Of a stretch of DNA of 64,000 nt, positions 22,626-34,734 are shown one piece after another. The notes beneath the pieces are model-generated. The model was not told the origin of the DNA and ran no database searches. It was given only the letters and a program-made list of their open reading frames with translations. Position 1 is the stretch's first letter; each line of letters opens with the position of its first letter. Origin of the DNA: Anaeramoeba flamelloides. Its lineage: Eukaryota > Metamonada > Anaeramoebidae. The translations under genes and the position numbers were made by a program. The stretch is from positions 434,001 through 498,000 of the forward strand of contig JANTQA010000072.1 in the NCBI GenBank assembly GCA_027625915.1, read 5' to 3'.

Positions 22626-24102
22626 TTGATAAAATAAGTAATTAAAATTAATAATAATCTGTAAAAAGAAATAAAAATAAATGATTAAGCTTTTGAAAAA
22701 ATTATTTTTAAATCAAAATAGTAAAGGAATGAATTAATGAGACCATCAAAAAAAAAAAAAAAAATAGAGATTCTGGGTGGGAGAGGTTTGTTTGTTGGAC
22801 AATATTCAAAAGGAGAATATTTCTACCATTCATTTAAAATCTTTTGGAAATTTGGTTTGAAATGGGATTCTCTGAAAAAAAAATTAATTTAATTGTGAGT
22901 TCTATAAATGTTTCATAAAGGTGTACTACAATTATTTTTTTATTGTTTAGAATATTCAAACTTTTTGCAATAAATTTTTTTTTATTTGAGGAGAAAATTT
23001 GTGATTTTGATTTCACAAAAATTCAATTATTTAAATAGATCTATTTTATTTTTTCTCTTTTCAGATTTTTGAAAGAGAATTCTTCAAGTCCACGAACTGT
23101 TTTTGAATGGTTGGTTGGAAATTGTTTCAAAGAAAAGAATATTTTGATTTTTCAAATTTAAATCCAAATAACTTGTCAAGAATTTTTTAGTATCAAAAAT
23201 GTAACAGTTTTGTTTGAGGAAACCATTAGGTTCTTGATTTCTTATAAGTAATTTGGGAAACAAATTTTATCCAAAACCTATTTTTAGATTTGTGTCCGAT
23301 TCTTTTTCTTTTGTATTGGACTGTAACGAATTTTGGTTAACTTTTGGTTTTTTAAATTTTGAAGGGAATTAATTTTTCCTGTTTCGTGGTAGGTTTATTT
23401 TAATAAACAAGAGAGCAGGAAAAATCAAAGATTTTACTCAATTCTTTTGGACTCTATAAAAACTAGGCACATGAAGGAGTTCTTTTATTTCTAAATGCAC
23501 TTTTGTCAAAATAAAACGAGCAAAAAAGTTTAATACGTGTCTCAAAATAAAAAGTGTGTTTTTTTGTTAAAGAAGACCTATACATCAACAGAACAAATAA
23601 ACTATAATAAACGCTAAAAAAATATGGTGTTGGTTTCAGAAGTTCTATTATTTAAAAAGAAATTCTAAAAATGAAAGATCAAATTGTAAAATTTAACCCA
23701 AAAAATAGAGTAAATTTTTACAAGAAAATTTTAATCATTCAAAAAAAACAAAAAGATTACAAAATAACTGAGAAAATTACCATTAAATTTTGAACAAATA
23801 GCATTCCTAATTTAAATTTTACTTAAAAAATCGGCGTCTTTTACTTTCAAAATTGATTTGAACTTAGATGTACTCTTGGGTAGTAGATTGGATGCTAAAT
23901 TTAAACAAGAAGAAAAAAAAGCACGGATAATATTTTGAAATACGAATTTTAGTAGTTGTGCACGCATTATTTTGATCACTGTCTGATTAGAAATTTTATT
24001 ACAGAATCATAATTTTGTTTTTAATGTACAATGAAAAGATAAATAATGTGCCTTTATTTTGAATAATAACAAAGATATTGTTTATCTTTTGAATCCAAAT
24101 TA

Positions 24103-24560
24103 CTGTTGAGAGAAAAATGTTGGACACAGAAAAATGGTTGGACACCTTTTTTAATTGGGAACATTAGTAAAATTGAAAATCAAATCCTATTGATAACTAG
24201 GTGAATTTTATATAAATCCAGGTTTAAAGGTGTTCAAAGTTCATTAATCTGTGGTGTGTCTAGAATACTCATTTGATTGGTTGATAACTAAAGTAGATCA
24301 TGCTATTTTAACAAAAATCCAAGTTTTAGTAAAGTTTACTATTAATTCTGATAATGGTAATTTTTAAACTTGCTTTAGGGTATCAGAGATAAGTTTTTGA
24401 AAAAGTAGAATTACATTAATGGATATTCTAAAAAGTAGATTATTGTTATTTTCTTTAGTTATTTCACAAACGATTGAAATTAAAAATCAATTTCAGTAAT
24501 GTTCCCAATTAAAAATGGTGTCCAACTATTTTTCTGTGTCCAACATTTTTCTCTCAACAG
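24103..24560 (-). mobile_element. 458 bp inverted-repeat element, copy 2
   Basis: Same length and termini as the copies at 15895 and 51128 but in the opposite orientation. TTA repeats flank it at 24100-24102 and 24561-24563. Only scattered base differences separate it from the others, indicating recent movement. Confidence 0.85.
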
Positions 24561-24651
24561 TTATTTGATTTTCTACATAGAATGGGAACTTTCATAAAAA
24601 ATGATCGATACCTTCATCTATTTCTAAGTTGAATAATTTTTTTACATTAAT

Positions 24652-24814
24652 ATACTGGTATGCGTAATATAAACGGTATTAATATTCACTTCATTTTCAA
24701 TTTCCTTTTAAATATAGAAACTGAATCAACAACCTACTTCATTGATAACTCTTTTTATAAAAATAATCTCGAAAAGAAAATGAAAATTTTGTACACTTTT
24801 ATATTTTAAATACC
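24652..24814. mobile_element. Palindromic ~165 bp element, copy 1
   Basis: Imperfect inverted repeat with ends like ACTGGTAT and AAATACC. Inner arms contain TTCACTTCATTTTCAATTTCC and its complement. Related units lie at 26385, 29295 and 29895. Confidence 0.5.
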
Positions 24815-24965
24815 TTTTTTTTTATATTTATTCCAAGGAAAAAGGTTACATTTACTTATTTTGAAATAAAATCAATCAACCATTTTTAAGTTTTGAAATA
24901 CTTATTTATACTGAATTGTTAGATTCACAGATTGGGAAAATTGTGAATTTATAGTTTTTTATGAT

Positions 24966-25530
24966 GTTATATGCCCCTACGGCCCAAAAAAACACCAAAA
25001 ATGAAAAACTGAACAAATACCTTCGATTAAAAAAATTAAAAAAACAAAATGAAAAAATTAAAATAAATAAAGTTTCCATTTAACTTTTTCTTGAAAACAT
25101 TTTTTACCAAAATGATTGAATTCAAATTTAGAATTATGTATATTTTTATAGTTGATATCTTATTTTAACTCATTTACGAAAACAAATTCTAAATTATAGG
25201 AATTTTAATTTCCCATAAGGGACTAATTTGGTTATGGGTTTTTTATTTGTAAATGGTAAAGTTAAAAAAAAAAGATATTTAAAAAAGATAATGTCTCCTG
25301 AAAAATATCCTAATTTAATATATTAACTTTTTCTTTTATTTCAAAATTTTCTCAACCCCAATTTTTGAAAAAAAAATAAAAAAGAGCACCGAAATTTCAA
25401 AAAATATTTTAGATATTCAAATATTGAGAGTGTTTTTCTTCAAAAAGAATTTATCCCAGTTGTTAATTGAATTTATTTTTAAGCCATATTTCGAAAAATA
25501 TTAATCAAAAAAATAGTGCTTTTTTTATAA
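24966..25530 (+). mobile_element. ~0.57 kb dispersed element, stand-alone copy
   Basis: Begins ATGCCCCTACGGCCC and matches, over its whole length, the sequence inserted in the second TTAA element at 33377-33950. Shared blocks include CTTGAAAACATTTTTTRCC and AACAAATTCTAAATTAT. The right end is diverged and its exact limit is unclear. No coding capacity. Confidence 0.7.
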
Positions 25531-26384
25531 TTTGGAAATATTATTAATAAAATTACCCTTAGGTACACCGAATCCTTTATATAATGTGAATTTTTACAAT
25601 CCATATTATAGGATTTCATCAAATTCGCATGGGAAGTTGGGGTTTTTAGATATTAGTACCAGATAATTTTTTTATGTGGTCTGGGGAGAACAAGGACTTC
25701 TGATTTATATATAAAGAAAGTTATTGAAAAATCACAAAAAAAAATCATGAATTATTTGATTTGATTTGGAATGTTAGAAAATAATTTGTTTCCAATTGAA
25801 GAAATTTAAGTATTTGGAAATATAAAACAAGAATATAATTGGGATTTTTTTTTTTTTTAATTCTTTTTTTCATCTAACGGGCTTGAAAGAAAGTCGTGTC
25901 ATTTGTTGTTTACTTGAGAAATTTATTTCCAAACCACAGTATTCAATTTTTGAAATAATATACGTTTAGGCAGTTTTAATTAAAAAAATGTTATTTATTT
26001 TTCAAAAATCTAGTAGACGTAACACCAACTCTCTATTTCAGAACATTTTTACAGAATACTTGGTAATAAAATAAACCATTTTATAGTCAAAGGAACTCAG
26101 TTATAATGCACACATAACACATTTTTAAAGCGTTTAAATCAATATTAGAAGAAAAAATTTATTTTGGAAATTTTCATAAGAGAAATCATTTTTTCGCATT
26201 TTTTCTCTTTTTTTTTTTTTTTTCAATTAAAACGTCATTCAGTTGCAAAAATTTTTTTATTGCAAGATCGAGAGTCACTCTGTAAAAACTTGTTATTCTT
26301 TTGTTATTGAAACAGAGAAAACGATTGTAGTGAAATTATATTGATTTCTATTGGAATTGTATTCAATCTTTGATCCTAATATTG

Positions 26385-26535
26385 ATTAATAAATGTTAAA
26401 AATTTTCACTCCATTTTCATTTCCTTTTTCAAATAGAGACAACAAATCCCAACACACTTCGTTTGGGGACTTGATTTCTAAGAGAAAAGTATTGAAAATG
26501 AAGTGAAAATTGTTTCCTATTTATTTCTATTAGAA
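26385..26535. mobile_element. Palindromic ~150-165 bp element, copy 2 (diverged)
   Basis: Arms AAAATTTTCACTCCATTTTCA and GAAAATGAAGTGAAAATTG pair with each other and match the family at 29.3-30.1 kb. The tips are eroded. Confidence 0.4.
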
Positions 26536-26983
26536 TTTTATTTTTGATCTCCTTTTGAAGATCAAAATAAACGTTGTTGTTTTTTCAATCGGGGTATAAG
26601 AATTTGAGTTTTTCATATTTTTAAAAAAATATATTAGATCTATTAGATTGACTTTCAAGATGGGTATCAACTATTTCCGATTGTGTATTAATCTACTTAT
26701 TTCTTGTTTGTTCTCCAAAGGCTAATTATAAAAAATAATTGACATTTGAAAAAAATTTTATTCCCCATTGACTGAAACAAAGTTTATTTTCAAACAATTT
26801 TTCAGCTGAATTTTCATAAATTTTGTAATTAAACATAAAAAAAATATATCAAAAAATGAAGAAGAATTTATATATTTTTTTCGTTTTTTATTTAAAAAAA
26901 AATAATTTATTAATCCAAATATTTATATATCAATTTTTTTTAAAAAAAATTGAGTGTTAAATTTCAAAAAAAATCTTTTATTA

Positions 26984-29900
26984 TTAAAGATTATTATCTG
27001 CATTATTTTCTATTATTTTTTTTTTGGTTTTAAATAATTTATGTATACCAATAGAAAGTATTATGCATGAAAAATATCCACATTCATTGATAATACTTGC
27101 AACAAAAGTTAATTTAATATTATCTTTTAGAGCCCCACTAATAGTAAATGTCAATGAAAATAACATCAGGATTATATAAAAACATATTGCTTGATTAAAT
27201 TGTCTTAGTAACAACATTACTGCACTATTCCGTGGGTTTGAATTGATTTCAGGTTGTTTGAACATTAGATATAATTTGTTTCCATAATAACCACCAAATA
27301 CCATAACGTAAGTATAGGCAGCGTACTATTTTGAATAGTTGAGAAATAGATATAATATGAGATAGAGAGAAAATATATTTTATAAAAAATTTATTTTTTT
27401 TTTTTTTTAAATTCCAAGAAAAAAAACTGATTAATGGGAATGTTCTCAATAAGAAGTGTTTTTTCAAAAAAATTCGAAGGATCATAACAATATTATTTGT
27501 TAGTTACCTTCCAAAATAAAAAAATCGGAAAAAAACAACTGTTTTAAAAACAGAAAAATAAAAAAAAAATAAGTTTCTAAAATCCGATAGTTTGAGTTTT
27601 GAATTTGACAAATTTCTTTTTGAAAATACATTTTATATTTTAATAATTTTTCTTTTTTTTTTATTTTTGACCAAAAATATCCCAATATAAACCCCATTCC
27701 AAAAATTTGGAAACATCCAAATTCAATTTTTGAAAAAAAAAAACTTGGTTAATAAATACTCGAAGAAATACTAAATTAGAACCATTCGCTAATTGGAATG
27801 TTAACAATTGTTTATAAATCACGATACTCTCAAAACAAAAAATAAACAATTATTAATACAAATAAATCAAGGGTGTGCTAAAAATTTTGGAGATCGCAAA
27901 ACAAAAAAATACATTGGTAAATATGTTAAAATTTAATTAGAAATATTGATCCATAAAATGTTTAGATACCACCAACTAATTTTATTTGGGTTCTTCTATT
28001 TCTAACAACTCGAATATAATATCAATTGAAAAAAAAAAATTTCCATCGAACTAAAAAAGTTGCTTAATTCAAAAATGAAATGAAAACAAAAAACTAAAAG
28101 ATGAAAAAATGATTTTCATATTTTTGTAACCATTGTGTAAAAAAAGTGAAACACGATTTTTAATGGGGGAACATTAATAGAACCTGAAAATGAAAAGTAA
28201 GATCAATTAAAAAAAGAATAAATAAATAAAGATTAAATGAAGTATTCAGAACAATAACAGTTTTTTAATACTATCTTTTGGCATGGTTTTTTCGTTGATT
28301 GATAAATAAGTAAAAATTTGTTCAAAAAATTGACTATTTTTGGGATCTCCAAAATCACACCTCAAATTTTGATAATCAAGGAGACTTAAATTGTATTTGT
28401 TGGGTTGATTGAAAATAATATAATGGGTTATTATTTGAAGTTAATTGGTTTCTTCTTTTTATTGACTTTACTTGTCATTTTTAGGTTCTATTAATGTTCC
28501 CAATTAAAAATCGTATTTCACTTTTTTTCCTGTTTACCTTTTTTTCCAAAACAGTAAAATCAAAATTATTTATAATTTGAATGAAATTGTATTATTGTGA
28601 TTATTTGAACTGTTTTAATTGTGTGGAAAAATTTGAATTTTAGCTTATATGTTCATGTACCTAATATCCTACTCTTTGATACGTCCCTATATTTTCCAGA
28701 ATTCAAATGAATCGAGTAAAATTATTGCTTTCCCTCTATTCTTTTAAATTAAATAAAGAAAAAACAACCTAACTGCATTGAAATATTATTCATTAGTCAC
28801 AGATTGTGGAATTTTTATTTATTATTGATAATCTTTTTATATGGTTTTTACCTCTCCTGTGAATTCATTGGGGGGGTACTGCAATATAGTACCTTGTTTT
28901 TTTTTTTTAATTTGAGAAATAAAAAGTTAATTTATTTAATTTATTTTCTATTTTGCAATTAAAAAAAAAGCTATTAGCTTTTCCAGAATTCAAAAAAATG
29001 GGGTAAAATTAAGGATTTTACTCTATTCTTTTGAATTCTGGAAAACCTAGCGACAGTGGATAGCCTTTTAATTTTGTCAGATAAGGTATATTATTATTAT
29101 TTTATGTGAATATTTTAATTATTTTTCTTTTCTCTCTTTTTTTTTTTTTTTTTTTGATAAATTTTCTTTAATTCCTCTTTTCTCTCAAGAAATCAATAAA
29201 AGACATTTGTAATTTTTCAAACTTGTTTGGTAATAAATAATCTCAAAAACTAAATCTCATTAATGGAAATGAGTACCAAATCCCCGAAGACTATTACTAG
29301 TATTTGAATCTATAATGGTAAAAATTTTCAGTTCCTTTTCAATTTTCCTTTTTCAAAAAATAGTCACAAATTATCATCTACTTCTTTGAGAACTGTATTT
29401 ATAAAAAAAAATCTTGAAAAAGAAGTGAAAAATTGTTCTCATGATAATTTTAATACCAGCAAAGATTTAATTTTGAAAAGAAAATTTTACTTCATTAAAA
29501 CCAATTAAAGCAAATAAAACACGAGTTTCTAGTCTTACCTTAACTGAATAACGTTTTGTCATTTAGAATAAGAAATTGTTAATCGTGGTTTTCCTAAAAA
29601 ATTATTCCAAAAAATAATAAATACCCTTCTTTTGATTCGAAAAATTTTCGTATTTTGAGACATTTTGTTTTTCAAAGCAAACCTTCACTCAATTATAAAT
29701 TAATAGATTTTTAATTTTGTTTTCACCATCCAATAAACAAAAACTGTTTTAGTTTATTATCTTTGCATTTTTTCTTTATTAGTTAATTGATCAACAATTC
29801 AATTCAATTTTTAATATTTACATAAAAGCTAGATTGATTTTTTTGGTTTCGACTACTGAAATTAGAAATAATAAAGAAATATCAAAATTGTAACTACTGG

Positions 29901-30904
29901 TATTTGAATTCTAAATGGTACAAAATTTTCACTTCATTTTCCATATTTATCTTTACTAAAAGAGTTTTCTCAGAAGTGTGTTGTAATTTGGGATCTCTTT
30001 ATTTGAAAAAGGAAATTGAAACGAAGTGAGAAGTTTTTCCCGTTTAGGATTCAAATACCAGTAAGGAAATATTTGTCAAGTGAAAAAAAAAATTATCTTT
30101 AGATTTGAATTAAGTGAACGAGAATCGATCATAATAATTGATTGAAATCTAAAATGGGCAAAAAACCTGGTACACTCTGAAAGATTTATTTCGACTCTCA
30201 AAAAATCCAGATCTTTCAAACAACCAAGAGAAACCTGAGGTTCTTTTGGACGATTGACAAACAAAAAAAACAAAAACAAAAACAAAAACAAAAACAAAAA
30301 CAAAAACAAAAACAAAAACAAAAACAAAAACAAAAACAAAAACAAAAAGGAAATAAAAAAAGAAATCAACTTACCAGCAGATAATTTGCCTGTGAAACTT
30401 TTTTCAGAATTTCTTCCATTTCAACATTTTGTTTGACTAAAGTCTGTAATTCAAAAAGTTGCCAAAGTAAAGTGAAGAAAATAAGTGAATTAGAAAAAAT
30501 TAATAAAAAATAAAGCATTTTTTTCGAAATTCTAAAGCTTTTTTTATTTGTAAAGTCTTCGTGATTTAATGACGCAACATTGTAAACTAAATTGGTAAAA
30601 TAAAAATAATAAACAAGCACTAATAATCCACAGGAAGACGATGCAAAAGCAAGAAAATATATCGCAATTTTGTTTCCGTGAGATAACCTTATTACAAAGC
30701 TTAGTGATCTTAAGAGAAATGTCAGAGATAATAGCAATTGGGTGAAATTCCAGCCTGAAAACTTTTTTTTTTTTTTTTTTGATGATCAATCCTAAGCCCA
30801 AGAATAAAAATATACACATTAAAGAGTAACAATGGCACAAAGAGAATTAAAAACACCAGAGACATTGTGTACCTCCAAGATTCCAATTGCTCAGCTTGAT
30901 CCAT
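26984..30904 (-). CDS. Seven-helix membrane protein, THH1/TOM1/TOM3-like (multi-exon)
   Basis: The first coding segment starts at ATG 30904 (MDQAEQLESWRY) and supplies helix 1 up to an A18 tract (T18 on the plus strand, 30763-30780). The second, ending at 30375, supplies helices 2-4 with FLLRSLSFVIRLSHG and a basic loop. The last, 26984-27325, supplies helices 5-7 and a Lys-rich tail. The big intron (27326-30374) has GTAAGT at its donor and AATAG at its acceptor, phase 0. Joined, the segments read ..YLLYAAYTYVMVFGGYYG, which resembles the helix-5 region of THH1/TOM1/TOM3 proteins, and the overall layout fits. Those proteins sit in endomembranes in plants; function here is unknown. Across the A18 tract the helix-1 and helix-2 frames do not join, and no GT donor in a suitable phase is visible. 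A homopolymer length error or polymorphism is the likeliest reason, and a degraded gene is the alternative. Confidence 0.6.
28130..28554 (+). mobile_element. 425 bp inverted-repeat element related to the 458 bp family
   Basis: Flanked by TAA on both sides (28127-28129 and 28555-28557). The left end begins CCATTGTG and the right end, complemented, begins CTGTTTTGG. Subterminal arms share GATTTTTAAT and GGGAACATTA with the 458 bp elements. It lies in the 3 kb intron of the seven-helix gene. Confidence 0.65.
28690..28750. repeat. Short hairpin repeat, partial
   Basis: TTTTCCAGAATTCAAATGAAT followed by the partly matching complement CTCTATTCTTTTAAATT. A member of the ~72 bp palindrome family seen whole at 28976-29050 and 45346-45421. 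Confidence 0.5.
28976..29050. repeat. Short hairpin repeat, ~72 bp palindrome
   Basis: Left arm AGCTTTTCCAGAATTCAAA and right arm TTTGAATTCTGGAAAACCTAG are near-perfect complements, with inner arms GTAAAATT and GATTTTAC. It lies in the intron of the seven-helix gene. Confidence 0.7.
29295..29459. mobile_element. Palindromic ~165 bp element, copy 3
   Basis: Ends TACTAGTATTTGAAT and TTAATACCAG. Inner arms CAGTTCCTTTTCAATTTTCC and GAAAAAGAAGTGAAAAATTG. Within the 3 kb intron. Confidence 0.55.
29895..30063. mobile_element. Palindromic ~165 bp element, copy 4
   Basis: Best preserved copy: TACTGGTATTTGAATTCTAAA at the left and TTTAGGATTCAAATACCAGTA at the right, with TTTTCACTTC/GAAGTGAGAA inner arms. 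Within the 3 kb intron, about 300 bp from the splice donor. Confidence 0.65.
30259..30348. repeat. (AAAAAC)n hexanucleotide microsatellite
   Basis: About fourteen uninterrupted six-base units. On the gene strand this is a GTTTTT repeat starting about 25 bp inside the 3 kb intron, immediately after the splice donor. Confidence 0.95.
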
Positions 30905-32118
30905 TGAAAAAAAGTCAAAATCAAAAAATAAATTAATTTTTTTAAGCTTTATTGGAACTCTTAGGATTAACTTTTGACCTTTATTTTCCTTGCGTTGTCA
31001 AAATTTTCAGGATTAATTTTGCTTGGAAAATTTTCCACAAATTAATTTGTCAAAATTTTGAAAAACATAAATTGCTTTTAATATGGAGGAAAGACTGAAA
31101 AAACAATTTTTTCTGGTTTATACAATTGTGGATTGGAGAAAAAAAGTGTATAGGTTTATCAATTCTAAATTGGTCGATTAAAGCAAAATTTTTCTCAACT
31201 AGTTTGTTTCTCATTTTTCTTCGTTCAGTCTAAATATTTCACAGATCTTTGTTATTTTTTTTCCCTAAGGTAATAGAATATACTTGTCAAAACAAGTATT
31301 GAATAAAACTTGATATACAATATCATTTCTCAAATATAGAGAAACGAATTATCATTTTTAAAAGAATCTATTTTGATAATTAATTTAAGTAAAAAGTTTT
31401 GATCCTTTTTTGTTTGGATTTTTTAAACCTAAAAAAGAAAAATTTGCAAAAAATTTTTATTTTGAAGAAATGAAAAATCTCACTTTTTGAGATTTTGATA
31501 ATTTGTAGAAATAAATAACATTTGAAATGAATTCTACTTTTAAAAAGACAGGAAAAAAGAAAATGAAATATTGAATCCTGTAAGATCATAAAAAAAATGA
31601 TCTATTTTTATACACAAAAATCAGACTATTATTTTCTAATTAAATTATGAAAATTTTTAATTCCCTTCACTTCAAAATATTTTTCTAGTTTATAAGTTGA
31701 AAGAAAACCCAAAGATTTGTACAACATCTTTTAGAAATGAGACATTTTGACAATAAATTAAACTTCTTGGGTTAACTCTGAGACAAAATTTTTACTCTGT
31801 TAATTTGATTGTAGCAGTTATAATTTTTATTCATTTTGGAAATTGAAATAAAAATTTTCTTTTATTAATTGGAAAAACAAAGTAAAATCTCTTGAAATTG
31901 AAAAAGATTAAAAGAACAATTGTTTTCAATTCTTAACAGATTAGAGTTTTTAAGGATTATCTAAAAAAAGGTCACTATTGCCTTTATCTGGATTAAAATA
32001 AGAGTGAAATATGTTATTTATCCCTTAGTATCCAGAAGAACGATCAAATGACAAATTTTTAGGTTTTTTTATTTTGAAAGATCAGATTCTTATTAGTAAA
32101 CCTGACACTGAAAACCAA

Positions 32119-32208
32119 AACCCAACCATTATCGTTTTAACTTTCCTTTTTCAGTTGTAAAAATAGATTGGAAGATAATACTTCAATGAGAACGATAATG
32201 GTTGGGTT
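32119..32208. repeat. 90 bp palindrome with 18 bp perfect arms
   Basis: AACCCAACCATTATCGTT at the left is exactly complementary to AACGATAATGGTTGGGTT at the right, with about 54 bp between. No second copy was found in the window. Confidence 0.75.
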
Positions 32209-32725
32209 GTGAACATTGAATTTATCGAAATGGAAAATTTTCTTTGTCATTTTATGATATATTAAAAATGAAAAGGGGAAAAGTTAGAAGTGATTTGTTT
32301 TTTATTTGACATTTATTTTCATTGTTTGTTTTTCTCAAAATGCGAAAAAGATTTTTTTTATTTATTTATCTTTTATGTAGGAATTTTTTCATCTTTTATG
32401 TAAAAAAAATTTTATTTAACTGATCTTTTTTTGTAAAAAATTTTTTTTGTGATTTTTAAGAGTATTTGAGTACACTTCAAAAAATTTTTGTTCGAAACGA
32501 TAGAAAAAAGATTGTCAATTTGATTTTGATAAGAAAAAAAAATTTCTTTTTCATTTTTTAAAGGTTGCTAAAAATTAGCTGCGCCCAAAAAAATGACAAA
32601 CGAATTTAAAAATCCAAAAAATGTTTTTACCTTTGAAATTTTGCAAAAAAATTCGCAAAAAATTGTGCATTTTAGGTTTCTGATTAATTGAAAAAGATAA
32701 ATTGTCTAAAACTATGGTGTTTTAA

Positions 32726-34676
32726 GGGAGTAGCTACACCATAAGGCATGATAAAAATTTGAGAGAGATGAGATAAGAACATTTTATTTTAGTGGCGTGT
32801 GATCGTAGATTCTCTAAAAATTTTTTTAAAAAAATTATTTGATATTTTTTTTTTAGTAATGTTCAACAATAAAAAAAAAGAGATTATATAGATAAAATAG
32901 TTTTTTTTTTTTTTTTTATTTTTTTATTAAAATAAACTTAATTCCATTAATTTGGGTACAGTTTAAACAGTTGGAAATATAACAATAACATGATTTACAT
33001 CCAATTGGAAATTAATTTTAATTTAACAAACTATTTCATTTTTTGTCTTTTTTTGTTTTTGTTTTCATTTTCTATTTCTGAAGTTACTTAATCTGTTTAC
33101 TTAGATCTGAAAATTTTTTTATAGATGGTTGATAGAAGGTTACAGTTGAGTTTCTTAAATTGAAAAACCCACATACAACCGGTGCATGGTATCTTATCAT
33201 TTGATCGATCAACCATTGTTGGTGTAATTTCAACAAATCAACTAATATATTTTTTGTTCAAACTCTTTCATTTCAGCTCGTTTCCTTATTTTGGACACAC
33301 TTGTTTTGATTTTTTATTTTATATTGTTTTCTTATATTTGGATGAAAATGATTACTTAAAAAACCATTAATACTATATGTTCCTACGAACCAAAAAAACA
33401 CTAAAAATGGAAAACCGATCAAATACTTTCCATTAATACAATTAAAAAAACTAAATGAAAAAATAAAAATAAATAAGGTTTCAATTTAACTTATTCTTGA
33501 AAACATTTTTTGCCAAAATCATTGAATTCACACTTTAAATTATGTATATTTTTAGATTCAGTATCTTGTTTTAACTCATTTACAAAAACAAATTCTAAAT
33601 TATGGGGAATTTTCTTTTTACAAAAGGGACTAATTTGGTACTCAAATGTTTTTTTTAGTTTTAAATGGTAAAATTAAAAAAAAGTTAAACTAAAAGGATA
33701 AACTCTCTGAAAAAGCATTCTAATTTAATATATTATCTTATTCTTTGATTTCAAACTTTTCTCAACCCAATTTTTCAAAAAAAATATAAAAAAGTGCATT
33801 GTAATTTCAAAAAATAATTTTGATATTCAAAAGTTGAGAGTGTTTTTATTCTAAAAAAAATTATCCCAGTGTTTAATTGAATTAAGTATCGAACTTAGAT
33901 TTCGAAAAATATTAATCAGAAAAAAATAGTGCTTAATTTTATTAAGAACATATAACTTAAATGTGGTTTTATATTAGGTTTGGAAAAATATCATAAATTG
34001 AGTTTTTGTTTCCCTATTTTTGATTTTAGGTATGTCCAAATTTTTGGAATGGGGTTTAGTTTTTTTTTTTTGGGAGAAGATAATTTCAGATTCTTTGAAT
34101 AAAACTTATGGCTATTTTTTGGTTTAAACTTTGATAACATATAATAATATTCACTTCTCCAATTCCACTAAACCCAACTATTTAAAATCCTAACAAGTTA
34201 TAATTTGACTTAATTATTCTAATTTTGGAATCCTTCTAGCTATTTAAGTCCCATTTATGTTTCCTTTTATGATTCTCTCAATTGTAATGTTGTTGTTCTT
34301 TTTAAACAAAATCCATTAATCCTAAATGCCACTAATAAAAAAATATTTCTAATTGCTTTATGTTGTCAGGATTAAAAAAATCTCAAAAATGATGAAAATT
34401 GAAAAAATGTTAAAATTAAATGCCACAATAGAATGTTGAGATAAGGATAAAAGATAAGTTATTCAACATTCAAAACACTATTTTAAGCAATTCAACTCAA
34501 CATTCTATTGTGGCAATATCTTTGAGACTTTGAAAAAAAAATTTAAAAAATCTTATGAATGAAGTACTTTAAATAATAAAAATCAATGAGGTACAGCCAG
34601 AGTAAAAAATGTTATTTTCTGATCCCAATCAAAATTGCAAAAAAGTGAAAAATTTTTCTTTACCGTGGCTACTCCC
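32726..34676 (+). mobile_element. TTAA-flanked non-autonomous DNA transposon, copy 2
   Basis: A 1951 bp copy in the same orientation as copy 1, flanked by TTAA at 32722-32725 and 34677-34680, with the GGGAGTAGC ends intact. It is 570 bp longer than copy 1 because another element is inserted at 33377. The remainder is collinear with copy 1, at an identity I judge by eye to be around 90 percent. Confidence 0.85.
33377..33950 (+). mobile_element. ~0.57 kb element nested in the TTAA transposon
   Basis: Interrupts the block that reads TACTATGTTACTTAAATG in copy 1. The insert starts ATGTTCCTACGAACC and ends ATTAAGAACA, so its tips are short inverted repeats (TGTTCYTA). TAT or TATA lies at both junctions. 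A stand-alone relative lies at 24966. No coding capacity. Confidence 0.75.
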
Positions 34677-34734
34677 TTAACACACGTTATCCCCAGAAAT
34701 GGCCTTTTTTTAGATAGTCCTTAAGTGTACTTTA

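Larger units (their letters stand above)
22626..26983. other. Gene-free spacer
   Basis: A 4.4 kb A+T-rich region upstream of the flavoprotein gene and downstream of the seven-helix gene. It holds one complete 458 bp element, two palindromic elements and a 0.57 kb dispersed element. No coding region was recognised. Confidence 0.6.
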
